From Candidatus Krumholzibacteriia bacterium (GTDB lineage Bacteria > Krumholzibacteriota > Krumholzibacteriia > LZORAL124-64-63), in assembly GCA_014859985.1 (NCBI GenBank), contig JACZKN010000267.1:1-5638 (forward strand): 5,638 nucleotides of DNA. Direction: 5' to 3'. A model generated the notes under the pieces. That model was given only the letters and a program-made list of their open reading frames with translations, was not told where the DNA came from and did no database searches. This document shows positions 1 through 5,287 of the stretch, in pieces. The position numbers and the translations under genes are program-made. The first letter of the stretch is position 1; each line of letters opens with the position of its first letter.

Positions 1-27
1 GGCGGGGCGGCGGCGCGGGGCGTGACC

Positions 28-56
28 TTGCCGTTCCCGCCCCAGCCGGGCATAAT
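28..56 (+). promoter_or_regulatory. Sigma-70-type promoter for the exonuclease gene
   Basis: A -35-like TTGCCG (28-33, 4 of 6 consensus bases) is followed by exactly 17 bases and a -10-like CATAAT (51-56, 5 of 6). The -10 is one of the few A/T-rich hexamers in this GC-rich stretch. Transcription would begin around 62-64, about 30 bases before the ATG at 94. This makes the upstream in-frame GTG (22) and ATG (55) unusable as starts on this transcript. The call rests on sequence match only. Confidence 0.6.
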
Positions 57-75
57 GTCGTTCTCGACCCCCCGC

Positions 76-81
76 GAAAGG
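76..81 (+). promoter_or_regulatory. Ribosome binding site for the exonuclease (decides the start)
   Basis: GAAAGG lies 12 bases before the ATG at 94. The spacing is slightly long and the match is moderate. No comparable purine run precedes the GTG at 22 or the ATG at 55, so this supports the start at 94. Confidence 0.4.
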
Positions 82-93
82 TACCGGCCCGCC

Positions 94-882
94 ATGCGCA
101 ACCTCGCCCTGGACCGCCCCCTGGTCGCCTTCGACCTCGAGACCACCGGCGTCGACGTCGACCGCGACCGCATCGTGCAGATCGGCCTGGTCCGCCTCGA
201 GCCCGGCGGCACCAGCCGCACCTGGAACCGGCTGGTGAACCCCGAACGGCCCATCCCGGCCGAGGCCACCGCCATCCACGGCATCAGTGACGACGACGTG
301 CGCGACCAGCCCACCTTCGCCCAGCTGACGGCCGAGGTCGAGACCTGGCTGGCCGGCGCCGACCTGGCCGGCTTCAACTCCACCCGCTTCGACCTGCCGC
401 TGCTGCAGGCCGAACTGCGCCGGGCCGGCAGCGCGCTGGCCTTCGCCGGCGCCCGCCACCTGGACGCCATGAGCATCTTCCACCAGATGGAGCGGCGCGA
501 CCTGACCGCCGCCTACCGCTTCTACTGCGGCAAGGAGCTCACCGGGGCCCACGACGCGCTGGCCGACGTCACCGCCACCCTCGAGGTGCTGGACGCCCAG
601 CTCGAGCGCTACGCCGAGCTGCCCCGGGACCTGGACGCGCTGCACCGCTTCTGCAACCCGGACGAGGGCCGCTTCGTGGACCGCACCCGCAAGTTCATCT
701 GGAACGACGAGGGCGAGGCCGTCTTCACCTTCGGCAAGGTGGCCGGCCGCACGCTGCAGGAGGTGGCCGCGGGCCGGGAGACCCGCGGTTTCCTGGAGTG
801 GATGCTGGGCAAGGATTTCAGCGCCGAGGTCAAGGCGATCGTCAGGGACGCGCTGGTCGGCACCTTCCCCCGGCGGGGCTGA
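94..882 (+). CDS. DEDDh 3'-5' exonuclease (DnaQ/RNase T superfamily) with ExoX-like C-terminal domain
   Basis: This 262-residue cytoplasmic exonuclease is predicted to remove nucleotides from 3' ends using two metal ions. All the catalytic motifs are visible. Exo I is DLETTG with Asp14 and Glu16, Exo II is NSTRFDLPLL with Asp100, and Exo III is HDALAD with His153 and Asp158, which defines the DEDDh subclass. After the nuclease core (about 8-172), a C-terminal segment (about 200-255) contains FTFGKVAGRTLQEV and GFLEWMLGKDF, resembling the small domain of ExoX-like nucleases. There is no polymerase, helicase or UvrC-like domain, so it is a stand-alone enzyme rather than PolC or a DnaQ-UvrC fusion. 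The start at 94 is preferred because it lies just before the conserved core and downstream of the promoter. A longer frame opens with GTG at 22, and its extra 24 residues are Pro/Arg-rich and unlike the family. DNA or RNA specificity cannot be read from the sequence. Confidence 0.9.
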   Translation: MRNLALDRPLVAFDLETTGVDVDRDRIVQIGLVRLEPGGTSRTWNRLVNPERPIPAEATAIHGISDDDVRDQPTFAQLTAEVETWLAGADLAGFNSTRFDLPLLQAELRRAGSALAFAGARHLDAMSIFHQMERRDLTAAYRFYCGKELTGAHDALADVTATLEVLDAQLERYAELPRDLDALHRFCNPDEGRFVDRTRKFIWNDEGEAVFTFGKVAGRTLQEVAAGRETRGFLEWMLGKDFSAEVKAIVRDALVGTFPRRG

Positions 883-887
883 GGCCG

Positions 888-1697
888 CTAGCCGCGCAGC
901 CGGAAGGTCACCGGCATCACGACCCACACCTCGACGGGCTTGTTGTCCATCAGCGCCGGTTTCCAGACCGAGGTGCGGGCGCAGGCGAAGGCCGCCTCCT
1001 TCAGGGCCTCGGGGCCGTCCACGTAGAGCACGTCCTTCACCTTGCCGTCCCTGCCCACCAGCACCTGCACCAGCACCGTGCCCTCGACGCCCGCGTCGCG
1101 GGCCAGCTCCGGGTACACCGGCGCGTCGATGCGCAGGCGCACCGGCTCCTGCTCCACCGCCACGAAATCAAACGGCGAGGGCGAGGTGTCGATGTCCACG
1201 TCGATCACCAGCGAGTCCCCGTCGCCGCTGCCCGAGCCCAGGTCCTGCAGGGTCAGCGGCTCGAGGGCTTCGGCGATCTCGGTCTGGGTGGCGATGGTCC
1301 GGGTCTGGGCCCGCTCGTCGGCCACGGGCTCGGGTACGGCGATCACCGGCGGCGGCGCGTCGATCTTGGCGATCTCCTCGGCCACGTTCACCTGGGGCGC
1401 CGAGGGCCGCGCGATGGACGGCGGCACGCCCAGGTCGGTGTAGCGCACGATCTTCACCTGGCGGGCGACCGGCGGCGCCTCGGGCGTGCGCCCGGACCAC
1501 CAGGCCCAACCCCCGAACACCGCCAGCACCAGCAGCAGGGTGGCGCCGTTGGCCCAGGACATCCACTTGGCGGACTCCCGGCGCAGCGGGTGCTGCTCGC
1601 CGGTCAGCGGCAGGCTGGGCGCCTCGGCCAGGGGAAAGGCCCACGGGATGTGGGAGACGCCGGCTGCGGCCGCGTCCGCTGTGCTGCGCTTGCTCAT
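888..1697 (-). CDS. tonB: TonB-family energy transducer
   Basis: This 269-residue protein is predicted to be anchored in the inner membrane and to cross the periplasm, passing ExbB/ExbD energy to outer-membrane TonB-dependent receptors. A cytoplasmic N-terminus (1-50) precedes one membrane helix (about 51-67, GATLLLVLAVFGGWAWW). A linker (68-188) follows, and then a TonB C-terminal domain (about 191-267) with the hallmarks YPELARDAGVEGTV, a DGKVKDV turn, and WKPA followed by PVEVWVVMPVTFRL. The cytoplasmic tail is longer than in E. coli TonB. The linker has only scattered prolines instead of long Pro-Lys/Pro-Glu runs, plus an acidic, Gly/Ser-rich patch (about 151-171). The ATG overlaps the stop of the preceding exbD (ATGA, 1694-1697). 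A strong GGAGGG (1704-1709) lies 6 bases upstream, so translation is probably coupled. It is the last gene of the operon and ends 5 bases from the convergent exonuclease gene. TonB versus a TolA-like role is settled in favour of TonB by the C-terminal domain. Confidence 0.92.
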   Translation of the reverse strand: MSKRSTADAAAAGVSHIPWAFPLAEAPSLPLTGEQHPLRRESAKWMSWANGATLLLVLAVFGGWAWWSGRTPEAPPVARQVKIVRYTDLGVPPSIARPSAPQVNVAEEIAKIDAPPPVIAVPEPVADERAQTRTIATQTEIAEALEPLTLQDLGSGSGDGDSLVIDVDIDTSPSPFDFVAVEQEPVRLRIDAPVYPELARDAGVEGTVLVQVLVGRDGKVKDVLYVDGPEALKEAAFACARTSVWKPALMDNKPVEVWVVMPVTFRLRG

Positions 1698-2197
1698 CGC
1701 ACGCCCTCCAGCACGGTCTCGTCGAAGGGCCGCATGGGGATCAGGCTGAAACGCTCCATCTCGGCGTCCTCCAGCGTGTCCATCATGTCGACCATGGCCT
1801 CGTAGCGGGCCTCGCGGTGGATCTTCACCAGGATGATCAGGTCCGGGTTGGCGAACGCGCCCGCCTGCAGCGTGGGCGTCAGCTCGCCCCAGCCCAGGGG
1901 CGCCAGCTCGCTCCTGCCCACGCGGTAGAACATGGTCTCGTCCCGGTCCACGTAGATGGTCATCACGTTGGACTCGGGCACCTCGATGGTGGCGCCCGGT
2001 TCGGGCAGGTTGACCTCCATGGCCAGGGGGCGGCGGAACACCGTCGTGACCATGAAGAAGATCAGCAGCAGGAACGCCACGTCCACCATCGGCGTCATGT
2101 CGATGCGGATGCCCGGGCGCTTTTTCTTCGCCCGGCCCAGCACGCCGCGGCCGGCTTGGTCCTGCTTCCCGCCTTCGGGGGCGGCGACTTCGGCCAT
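1694..2197 (-). CDS. exbD: ExbD/TolR-family proton-channel subunit (second copy)
   Basis: This 167-residue protein has one membrane helix and is predicted to sit inside an ExbB pentamer, moving protons and driving TonB. The N-terminus (1-31) is a basic cytoplasmic extension with RAKKKRPG. It leads into DMTPMVDVAFLLLIFFM (33-49), where Asp39 aligns with the essential Asp25 of E. coli ExbD. The periplasmic part (about 55-167) contains VNLPEPG and ends in the ExbD/TolR-like fold (about 117-153, including YEAMVDMMDTLEDA). The start is supported by AAGGAG (2205-2210) at 7 bases. It follows the other exbD after a 37-base gap (2198-2234), the largest internal gap in the operon, and overlaps tonB by 4 bases. 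The membrane-helix DNA is identical to that of the neighbouring exbD over 54 bases, while the periplasmic domains are strongly diverged. It could pair with the other ExbD as a heterodimer, but that is inference. Confidence 0.93.
   Translation of the reverse strand: MAEVAAPEGGKQDQAGRGVLGRAKKKRPGIRIDMTPMVDVAFLLLIFFMVTTVFRRPLAMEVNLPEPGATIEVPESNVMTIYVDRDETMFYRVGRSELAPLGWGELTPTLQAGAFANPDLIILVKIHREARYEAMVDMMDTLEDAEMERFSLIPMRPFDETVLEGVR
2051..2104. repeat. 54-bp perfect direct repeat, copy A (in the second exbD)
   Basis: This segment is identical base for base to 2598-2651. It encodes residues 32-49 of the second ExbD, the membrane helix with the channel Asp. Identity stops abruptly at both ends: the next base differs on each side, and the adjoining Arg codon is CGC here and CGG in the other copy. 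Confidence 0.9.
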
Positions 2198-2204
2198 CTC
2201 GGGA

Positions 2205-2210
2205 CTCCTT
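2205..2210 (-). promoter_or_regulatory. Ribosome binding site of the second exbD
   Basis: Read on the minus strand this is AAGGAG, 7 bases before the ATG at 2197. It lies in the 37-base gap between the two exbD genes, so this gene can initiate independently rather than by stop/start coupling. Confidence 0.75.
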
Positions 2211-2234
2211 CTGCCTGTTGCGGGGCGCCGCGGC

Positions 2235-2675
2235 TCAGGCGCCGGTGCGCCGCGCGCTCGCGGGCTTCTTCGCCAGGTCGGTCATCAGGTTGAAGCGCAG
2301 GGTCTTGGCGTCGGCCAGGGCGTCCATCAGGTCGGCCATGGCGCCGAAGGCGGCGTCGCGGTCGCCCTTGACCACCACCACGGCGCCGGGATTGGCGCTG
2401 CGCCAGGCCACGATCCCGCCCAGCAGGTTGTCCGGCGCCAGCTCCTGGATGTCGGTGCCCCGCTCGGTGGAGATGAAGATCTGCCCCGAGCTGTTGACCG
2501 TCAGCAGGATCGTGCCGGTGTCCGGCACGTGGATCTCCGACTGGGAGAAGGGCAGCGCCACCGCCACCGACTCGGGCGGCTTGAACTGGGTGGTGGACAT
2601 GAAGAAGATCAGCAGCAGGAACGCCACGTCCACCATCGGCGTCATGTCGATCCGCACATGGGTGCGCCGGGTCAT
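2235..2675 (-). CDS. exbD: ExbD/TolR-family proton-channel subunit (first copy)
   Basis: This 146-residue ExbD paralogue has a very short cytoplasmic N-terminus (1-9). It is followed by DMTPMVDVAFLLLIFFM (10-26), with Asp16 at the position of the proton-carrying Asp25 of E. coli ExbD. The periplasmic domain covers about 30-133, with VALPFSQ near its start and FGAMADLMDALADAKTLRFNL (about 110-130) as the TolR/ExbD-like end. A short basic tail (KKPASARR) closes the protein. It starts 3 bases after the exbB stop, and its Shine-Dalgarno sequence AGGGAG (2685-2690, 9 bases from the ATG) lies inside the end of exbB. Both ExbDs keep the Asp, so neither looks like a dead copy. Outside the membrane helix the two share little sequence. 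TolR is less likely because the operon ends in tonB and contains no tolA, tolB or pal. Confidence 0.93.
   Translation of the reverse strand: MTRRTHVRIDMTPMVDVAFLLLIFFMSTTQFKPPESVAVALPFSQSEIHVPDTGTILLTVNSSGQIFISTERGTDIQELAPDNLLGGIVAWRSANPGAVVVVKGDRDAAFGAMADLMDALADAKTLRFNLMTDLAKKPASARRTGA
2598..2651. repeat. 54-bp perfect direct repeat, copy B (in the first exbD)
   Basis: This is the partner of 2051-2104, in the same orientation and 547 bases away. It encodes residues 9-26 of the first ExbD. All 18 codons, including synonymous positions, match the other copy. Confidence 0.9.
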
Positions 2676-2678
2676 GGC

Positions 2679-3395
2679 CTACGACTCCCTGCGCGTCTCG
2701 AGCAGCTTGATGACCTCGTAGGAGGTCTCCTCGACGCGCGTGTTGAAGGTGTCCACGCGGGTGGTGAAGTAGTTGTAGAGCACCGTCGCGACGATGGCCG
2801 TGGTCAGGCCCAGGGCCGTGTTGACCAGGGCCTCGCTGATGCCCAGGGCCAGCTGGGTGGCGTCCGGCGCCCCGGCCCGCGACATGGCATGGAACGAGCG
2901 GATCATGCCGATGGTCGTGCCCAGCAGCCCGATCAGGGTGGCGATGGACGCGATGGTCGACAGCGCCGTCAGGTTCTGCTCCAGGTTGGGGCTCTCCAGG
3001 GCGTTGGCCTCCTGCAGGGCGCGCCGCGTCTCTTCCAGGGCGTCCTTGTCGTCGGCGGAGCGCGCGCGCTGGCGGCGGTAGCCCTCCAGGCCGGCGCCGA
3101 TGACGTTGGCCAGGCTGCCCCCCTGCTGCTTGCAGGCGTCGATGGCGGCGCCCAGGTCGCCCGCCTGCACCGACTGCTTGAGGTTGCGCACGAAGGCCGG
3201 CACGCTGCCGCGCCCGCCCGCCCGCCACAGCACGATGAAGCGCTCGACGGCGAAGGTCAGCGCCAAAAACAGCAGCGTCAGGCCCACCACCAGCAGCGGC
3301 CCGCCCTGCTTGATGTACTCGGGCATGCTCTGCCAGATGAAGTACGACACCACCATCGAGACGATGACGATCGGGATCAGGACGTAGTTCTTCAT
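2679..3395 (-). CDS. exbB: ExbB/TolQ/MotA-family proton-channel protein
   Basis: This 238-residue inner-membrane protein is predicted to form the pentameric channel around ExbD. Four hydrophobic segments are visible: about 4-21, 33-52, 137-156 and 176-200. That is one more, at the N-terminus, than the three of E. coli ExbB. A charged cytoplasmic region lies between segments 2 and 3 (about 57-134). The family core is clear. GLLGTTIGM carries Thr150, and ISEALVNTALGL carries Glu178 and Thr183, which by motif alignment match the channel residues Thr148, Glu176 and Thr181 of E. coli ExbB. The proline usual in the 'AIPA' motif is Val here (AIVA). The start is set by AAAGGAGA (3406-3413) and by the ATGA overlap with the TPR gene stop (3392-3395). 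The frame stays open upstream to about 4766, but that stretch is an Arg/Pro/Gly-rich shadow of the TPR gene. The gene is followed after 3 bases by exbD. Confidence 0.94.
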   Translation of the reverse strand: MKNYVLIPIVIVSMVVSYFIWQSMPEYIKQGGPLLVVGLTLLFLALTFAVERFIVLWRAGGRGSVPAFVRNLKQSVQAGDLGAAIDACKQQGGSLANVIGAGLEGYRRQRARSADDKDALEETRRALQEANALESPNLEQNLTALSTIASIATLIGLLGTTIGMIRSFHAMSRAGAPDATQLALGISEALVNTALGLTTAIVATVLYNYFTTRVDTFNTRVEETSYEVIKLLETRRES

Positions 3396-5275
3396 CGCGA
3401 CTCGTTCTCCTTTCGAGCGTCCAGCGCCTGTTGGAGCAGCTCGGCTCCGCGCACCAGCATGACATTTCTGGGATCGATGGCCCAGGCCCGGGTGAAGGCC
3501 TCGCCGGCCGCTTCCAGTTCGCCCAGGCCCAGGCGGGCGCTGCCCAGCCCGGCCCAGGCATCGGCGTTGCCCGGTTCGGCTGTGGCCGCGGTCCGGTAGG
3601 CGTCGGCGGCGCCGCGGTAGTCGGCGCGCCGCAGGCGGCAGTACCCGATGCCGCGCAAAGCCTTGGCATTGCCCGGCTCCTTGGCCAGCACCTGCCCGTA
3701 GGCGGTTTCGGCGGCCGCCAGGTCCCCGCCCGCGGCCAGGGCCTGGCCCAGCAGCAGGCGGGCCTGCACCAGGTTCTCGTCCAGTTCGGCGGCCTTGGCG
3801 AAGGCCGGCGCCGCCTCGGCGGGCCGCCCGGCCTGGTAGAGGGCGATGCCCAGGTTCAGATGGATGGCGGCGTTGCCGGGGGACAGCTCGACGGCGTGGC
3901 CGAAGTGCCCCACGGCCGCCTCGGCCTGGCCGGCGCGCAGGGCGATGATCCCCTGCTGGAAGGGCACCTCGTAGGCGGCGGGATCCAGGGCCGCCGCCCG
4001 CTCGAGGCTGGCCTGGGCCGCCGCGAAGTCCTGCTGCCGGGTCAGCCAGGAGGCCCGGGCGATCCAGTCGGCCGCGCGCCAGGGCAGCTCCGCCGGCAGC
4101 GAGTCCATCAGCGCCGCGGCCTGGCCGCGCAGCGAGTCGGCGGCGGCGTGGATGCCCGCGCGCGCCCGGGCGAAGCGGATGTCCTGGCCGGCGGGGTCCA
4201 GCTGCGCCGCCTTGCCCGCCGCCTCGGCCGCCTCGCCGTACCGCTGCAACTCGTACAAGGAAGAGGACAGGCCCAGCCAAGCGCTGGTGTCCGCCGGCGC
4301 GGCGGCCAGGTAGCGCAGGTAGGTGCGCGCCGCGGTGTCCCAGCGCTCGGCGCGGTGCAGCAGGTCGGCCAGATCCTCCAGCACCGGCACGTAGGTGGAG
4401 TCCACCGCCACCGCCGCCAGGTAGCGGTCGCGGGCCTCGTTGAAGCGCTGCTGCTCGCGGTAGAGGTTGCCCAGGTCGTGCAGCAGGGGCGCCGTGGGGG
4501 TCATGCCCTCGGTCGCGAGGGCCTGCTCGTAAGCCCCGATGGCCAGGTCCGTCTGGCCCGCTTCGCGGTGGATCCGTGCCACCAGGGTGCCGTGCTCGGC
4601 GTCGCCCGGGTTCAGGTGCATGGCCAGCAGCGCGGCCCGTTCGGCGCCGGCCCGGTCGCCGGTGCCCAGGAGGTAGAGGGCCAGGCCGTGCTGGTAGGCG
4701 TCCTCGCCCTCGCCGACGCCGCGGCGGCCGCGGCCGTGGTCCAGCTCGGCCTTGGCCTTGCCCCACTCGCCGGCCGCCAGGTGCAGCCGGGCCAGGCCGT
4801 AGTGGGCGGCCCAGACCTTGCCGTCCTCGGCCAGGGCGCGGGTGAACTCCTGCCGGGCCTCGGTTTCGCGGCCCTGGCGCAGCAAAAGCAGGCCCAGGCG
4901 CCCCCTGGCCACCGGATGGCGGTCCCCGGAAGCAGCCATGGCGCGGCGGTAGCCGGCCTCGGCTTCGTCGTAGCGCCCGCGGCGGACCGCGATCTCCGCC
5001 AGGCCGAAGAAGGCCCGTTCGAGGCGGTAGCCGGCGGCCACCGCTTCCTCGTAGAGGCGGGTGGCCTCGTCCAGGTCGGCGCGCTCGAGGGCCTTGTCCC
5101 CCTGGCGGATGGGATCCTCGTCCAGGGTGTAGCTGCGCCGGTCCTGGGCGGCGGCGCCCGGACCGCCGGAACCGTCCACCGCCAGGCAGGCCAAGGCCGC
5201 GGCCAGGACCAGGAAACCCCGGCCCAGGACCCGGCGGCGGCCCGTTGCGTGCGTGCGCTTGGCGTGTCCGTTCAT
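3392..5275 (-). CDS. Exported tetratricopeptide-repeat (TPR) protein
   Basis: This 627-residue protein is built almost entirely of TPR helix pairs. A Sec-type signal peptide is visible: a basic region (KRTHATGRRR) followed by a hydrophobic core (about 20-32), with likely cleavage after the AAA at 41-43. Cys30 is preceded by ALA, a poor lipobox, so a soluble periplasmic form is favoured. About 14 TPR units of roughly 34 residues can be traced over 54-362 and 403-605. Good examples are LDEATRLYEEAVAAGY, YDEAEAGYRRAMA, AEAAVGHFGHAVELSPGNA and YRGAADAYRTAATAEPGNA. The two arrays are separated by a non-canonical segment (about 363-402, ADSLRGQAAALMDSLPAEL). TPRs bind other proteins, so a scaffold for the neighbouring ExbB/ExbD/TonB complex or for the PstS-like protein is plausible. 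The partner and ligand are not visible. It starts 12 bases after the upstream stop with a weak AGGA (5286-5289). Its last codons (KENESR-stop) also encode the exbB ribosome binding site, and its TGA overlaps the exbB ATG. Confidence 0.9.
   Translation of the reverse strand: MNGHAKRTHATGRRRVLGRGFLVLAAALACLAVDGSGGPGAAAQDRRSYTLDEDPIRQGDKALERADLDEATRLYEEAVAAGYRLERAFFGLAEIAVRRGRYDEAEAGYRRAMAASGDRHPVARGRLGLLLLRQGRETEARQEFTRALAEDGKVWAAHYGLARLHLAAGEWGKAKAELDHGRGRRGVGEGEDAYQHGLALYLLGTGDRAGAERAALLAMHLNPGDAEHGTLVARIHREAGQTDLAIGAYEQALATEGMTPTAPLLHDLGNLYREQQRFNEARDRYLAAVAVDSTYVPVLEDLADLLHRAERWDTAARTYLRYLAAAPADTSAWLGLSSSLYELQRYGEAAEAAGKAAQLDPAGQDIRFARARAGIHAAADSLRGQAAALMDSLPAELPWRAADWIARASWLTRQQDFAAAQASLERAAALDPAAYEVPFQQGIIALRAGQAEAAVGHFGHAVELSPGNAAIHLNLGIALYQAGRPAEAAPAFAKAAELDENLVQARLLLGQALAAGGDLAAAETAYGQVLAKEPGNAKALRGIGYCRLRRADYRGAADAYRTAATAEPGNADAWAGLGSARLGLGELEAAGEAFTRAWAIDPRNVMLVRGAELLQQALDARKENESR
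3406..3413 (-). promoter_or_regulatory. Ribosome binding site of exbB (decides the start)
   Basis: On the minus strand this reads AAAGGAGA, 10 bases before the ATG at 3395. It is among the strongest Shine-Dalgarno matches in the window and lies inside the last codons of the TPR gene. It fixes the exbB start and argues against a TPR-ExbB fusion or a longer ExbB. Confidence 0.75.
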
Positions 5276-5287
5276 CGAACCACCGTC

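Noticed and set aside
798..1805. A 335-codon plus-strand frame opposite tonB
   Set aside because: The translation is compositionally random (Gly/His/Arg/Gln-rich) with no recognisable motif, and it overlaps the exonuclease end and a clear tonB gene.
2198..2234. Possible terminator or promoter between the two exbD genes
   Set aside because: The 37-base gap contains only a 4-bp GC stem and a ribosome binding site, with no T-tract and no -10/-35 pair.
1956..3599. A long open frame (547 codons) on the plus strand, antisense to exbB and both exbDs
   Set aside because: Its product is a His/Gly/Arg/Gln-rich string with no domain, and it lies opposite well-supported membrane-protein genes. In DNA this GC-rich, stop codons are rare in the complementary frames.
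2095..3669. A 524-codon minus-strand frame overlapping exbB and the exbDs
   Set aside because: It is a frame-shifted shadow of genes with clear ExbB/ExbD motifs and has no domain of its own.
3396..4766. Upstream extension of the exbB frame, suggesting a 695-residue protein or a fusion
   Set aside because: The extension is low-complexity Arg/Pro/Gly sequence overlapping the TPR gene in another frame. The strong AAAGGAGA and the ATGA overlap place the true start at 3395.
3421..5100. DNA repeats from the TPR array resembling a tandem repeat or CRISPR
   Set aside because: The periodicity is at protein level (about 34 residues) with diverged DNA. There are no identical repeat units or spacers.
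5273..5275. Lipoprotein signal at Cys30 of the TPR protein
   Set aside because: The residues before Cys30 (ALA) do not fit a good lipobox, and a better ordinary signal peptidase site (AAA, residues 41-43) follows.
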